Position numbers and translations under genes: made by a program
Origin: Phycisphaerales bacterium
GTDB lineage: Bacteria > Planctomycetota > Phycisphaerae > Tepidisphaerales > Tepidisphaeraceae
NCBI GenBank assembly: GCA_028288905.1
Contig: JAQGHJ010000282.1
Coordinates: 1-6,217, forward strand
Direction: 5' to 3'
Length of the DNA: 6,217 bases
Shown: one piece after another, positions 5,264 through 6,217 of the stretch
Layout of the letters: the number at the start of each line of letters is the position of its first letter
How positions within the stretch are numbered: position 1 is the stretch's first letter
Notes under the pieces: model-generated
The model's input: only the letters and a program-made list of their open reading frames with translations
The model's database searches: none
What the model was told of the DNA's origin: nothing

Positions 5264-6217
5264 TTCCCGCCTGCCCGGCGGACGACCAACGCGTCGTTCT
5301 GCCCGCCGAACCCGAGGTTCATCGACAGTGCCACGTCCACCGGCACCGCCCGGCAGCGGTTCGGGACGTAGTCGAGGTCGCACGCCGGGTCGGCGGTCGT
5401 CAGGTTCACGGTCGGCGGCACGACCCGGTCGCGGATCGCCAGCACGCACGCGATCAGTTCGACCGCCCCGGCCGCGGTGATGAAGTGCCCGAACATGCTC
5501 TTGATGCTGCTGACCGGCACGCGGTAGGCGTGGTCGCCGAACACCGCCTTGATGGCGGCCGTCTCGTTGCCGTCGTTCTCGCGGGTGCCGGTGCCGTGGG
5601 CGTTGATGTAGTCGTCGGCCGCCGGGGCGACGCCGGCGTCGGCCAGCGCCGCCCGCATCGCCCCCACCATGCCGGCCCCGGTCGGGTCCTGGTCGGTGAT
5701 GCGGTACGCGTCGGCCGTGCTGCCGTACCCGGCGATTTCCGCCAGCGCCGGGGCCCCGCGGGCCTCGGCGTGCGCCCGCGACTCCAGCACCACGATGCCC
5801 GCCCCCTCGCCGAGCACGAACCCGCCCCGGCCGGCGTCGAACGGGCGGCTGGCGGTGGCCGGGTCGGCGTTGGCCGTGCTCAGGGCCGTCAGCCGGTTGA
5901 ACCCCGTCACGCCGAACGGGTGGATCATGCTGTGGGCCCCGCCGGCGATCATGACGTCCGCGTCGCCCCGGCGGATGATCTGGGCCGCCTCCCCGATCGC
6001 TTGGGCGCTCGCCGCACACGCCGTCAGGCTGTTGAGCGCCGGGCCGCGGGCCCCGGTCAGCCGGGCGAGGTGGGCCAGCGCCAAGTTCGGCTCCTGCTCC
6101 AGTTCCCGGACCGGGTCCATCCGGGCGAGCGCCGCCCGCGCCCAGGCGACCGTGTCGAGGCCGGCGGCGACTGGGTCCCACGCGGCCAGGCACGACTCGG
6201 TGAACGCGGCGAAGTCG
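5251..6217 (-). CDS. fabF: Beta-ketoacyl-ACP synthase II (FabF-type), N-terminus cut by window edge
   Basis: Condensing enzyme of type II fatty acid synthesis: it joins malonyl-ACP to an acyl chain held as a thioester on the active-site Cys, with CO2 release, in the cytosol. The window holds 321 residues up to the TGA at 5253-5251. The reading frame continues to the right edge without a start, so the first roughly 95-100 residues lie outside. The catalytic set is complete: Cys67 of the fragment in LTACAASAQA, His207 in NAHGTGT, Lys239 in SSIKSMFGH and His244. Their spacing (140, 172 and 177 residues after the Cys) equals that of E. coli FabF Cys163/His303/Lys335/His340. The C-terminal GFGGQN loop is present, though preceded by SMNL instead of the common SNSF. 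A shorter in-frame ATG at 6120 is internal and not the start. A KAS domain acting in polyketide or other specialised lipid synthesis cannot be excluded, since the upstream neighbours are not visible. Confidence 0.92.
   Translation of the reverse strand, partial: DFAAFTESCLAAWDPVAAGLDTVAWARAALARMDPVRELEQEPNLALAHLARLTGARGPALNSLTACAASAQAIGEAAQIIRRGDADVMIAGGAHSMIHPFGVTGFNRLTALSTANADPATASRPFDAGRGGFVLGEGAGIVVLESRAHAEARGAPALAEIAGYGSTADAYRITDQDPTGAGMVGAMRAALADAGVAPAADDYINAHGTGTRENDGNETAAIKAVFGDHAYRVPVSSIKSMFGHFITAAGAVELIACVLAIRDRVVPPTVNLTTADPACDLDYVPNRCRAVPVDVALSMNLGFGGQNDALVVRRAGGKGKR

Noticed and set aside
5237..6193. Minus-strand open frame of 318 codons overlapping fabF.
   Set aside because: It is frame-shifted relative to the frame that contains the complete KAS catalytic residues with exact FabF spacing; its product is low-complexity Gly/Arg/Pro.
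1..6217. CRISPR array, tRNA/rRNA, transposase gene, toxin-antitoxin or defence genes.
   Set aside because: No regularly spaced direct repeats of CRISPR size, no cloverleaf or rRNA-like stretch, and no matching protein motifs were seen on either strand.

Overview
The window is very GC-rich (roughly 70% by eye), with strong G/C preference at third codon positions. All five recognisable genes are on the minus strand, so transcription runs from high to low coordinates. No gene start has an AGGAGG-like ribosome binding site. This, together with a plant-type arabinokinase-like GHMP kinase and a short conserved-looking lipoprotein, suggests a planctomycete, most likely of the Gemmataceae. That assignment is inference; no marker gene is present.

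Layout in transcription order (right to left). (1) 6217-5251: the C-terminal three quarters of a FabF-type beta-ketoacyl-ACP synthase, cut at its N-terminus by the window edge. (2) 5250-5132: a spacer with a cluster of 13-14 bp repeat units in both orientations that can fold into a long hairpin beginning at the fabF stop, followed by a candidate promoter. (3) 5131-4529: a small secreted lipoprotein of unknown function. (4) 4528-4397: a spacer holding a REPIN/BIME-like element, two REP-like hairpins in inverted orientation. (5) 4396-2894: a GHMP sugar kinase resembling the kinase domain of plant L-arabinokinase. (6) 2883-1873: an atypical inositol-monophosphatase-family enzyme, 10 bp downstream of the kinase and probably co-transcribed with it. 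(7) 1872-1747: a spacer with a candidate promoter. (8) 1746-1: a multi-pass membrane protein of the GT39/ArnT/PMT type (GT-C fold), whose C-terminus runs off the left edge. No stretch longer than about 130 bp lacks a gene or a described element.

How they may work together: the kinase and phosphatase look like a small sugar-phosphate module, with phosphorylation of a free sugar (L-arabinose or galactose type) by the kinase next to a Mg-dependent phosphomonoesterase. The GT-C protein downstream would transfer a sugar from a polyprenyl-phosphate donor on the outer face of the membrane. FabF belongs to fatty acid elongation and need not be linked to the rest. I see no defence system, mobile element with a transposase, CRISPR array, tRNA or rRNA. 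The points most worth following up are the arabinokinase-like enzyme and the REPIN-like element; I found no clear sign of an undescribed multi-gene system.
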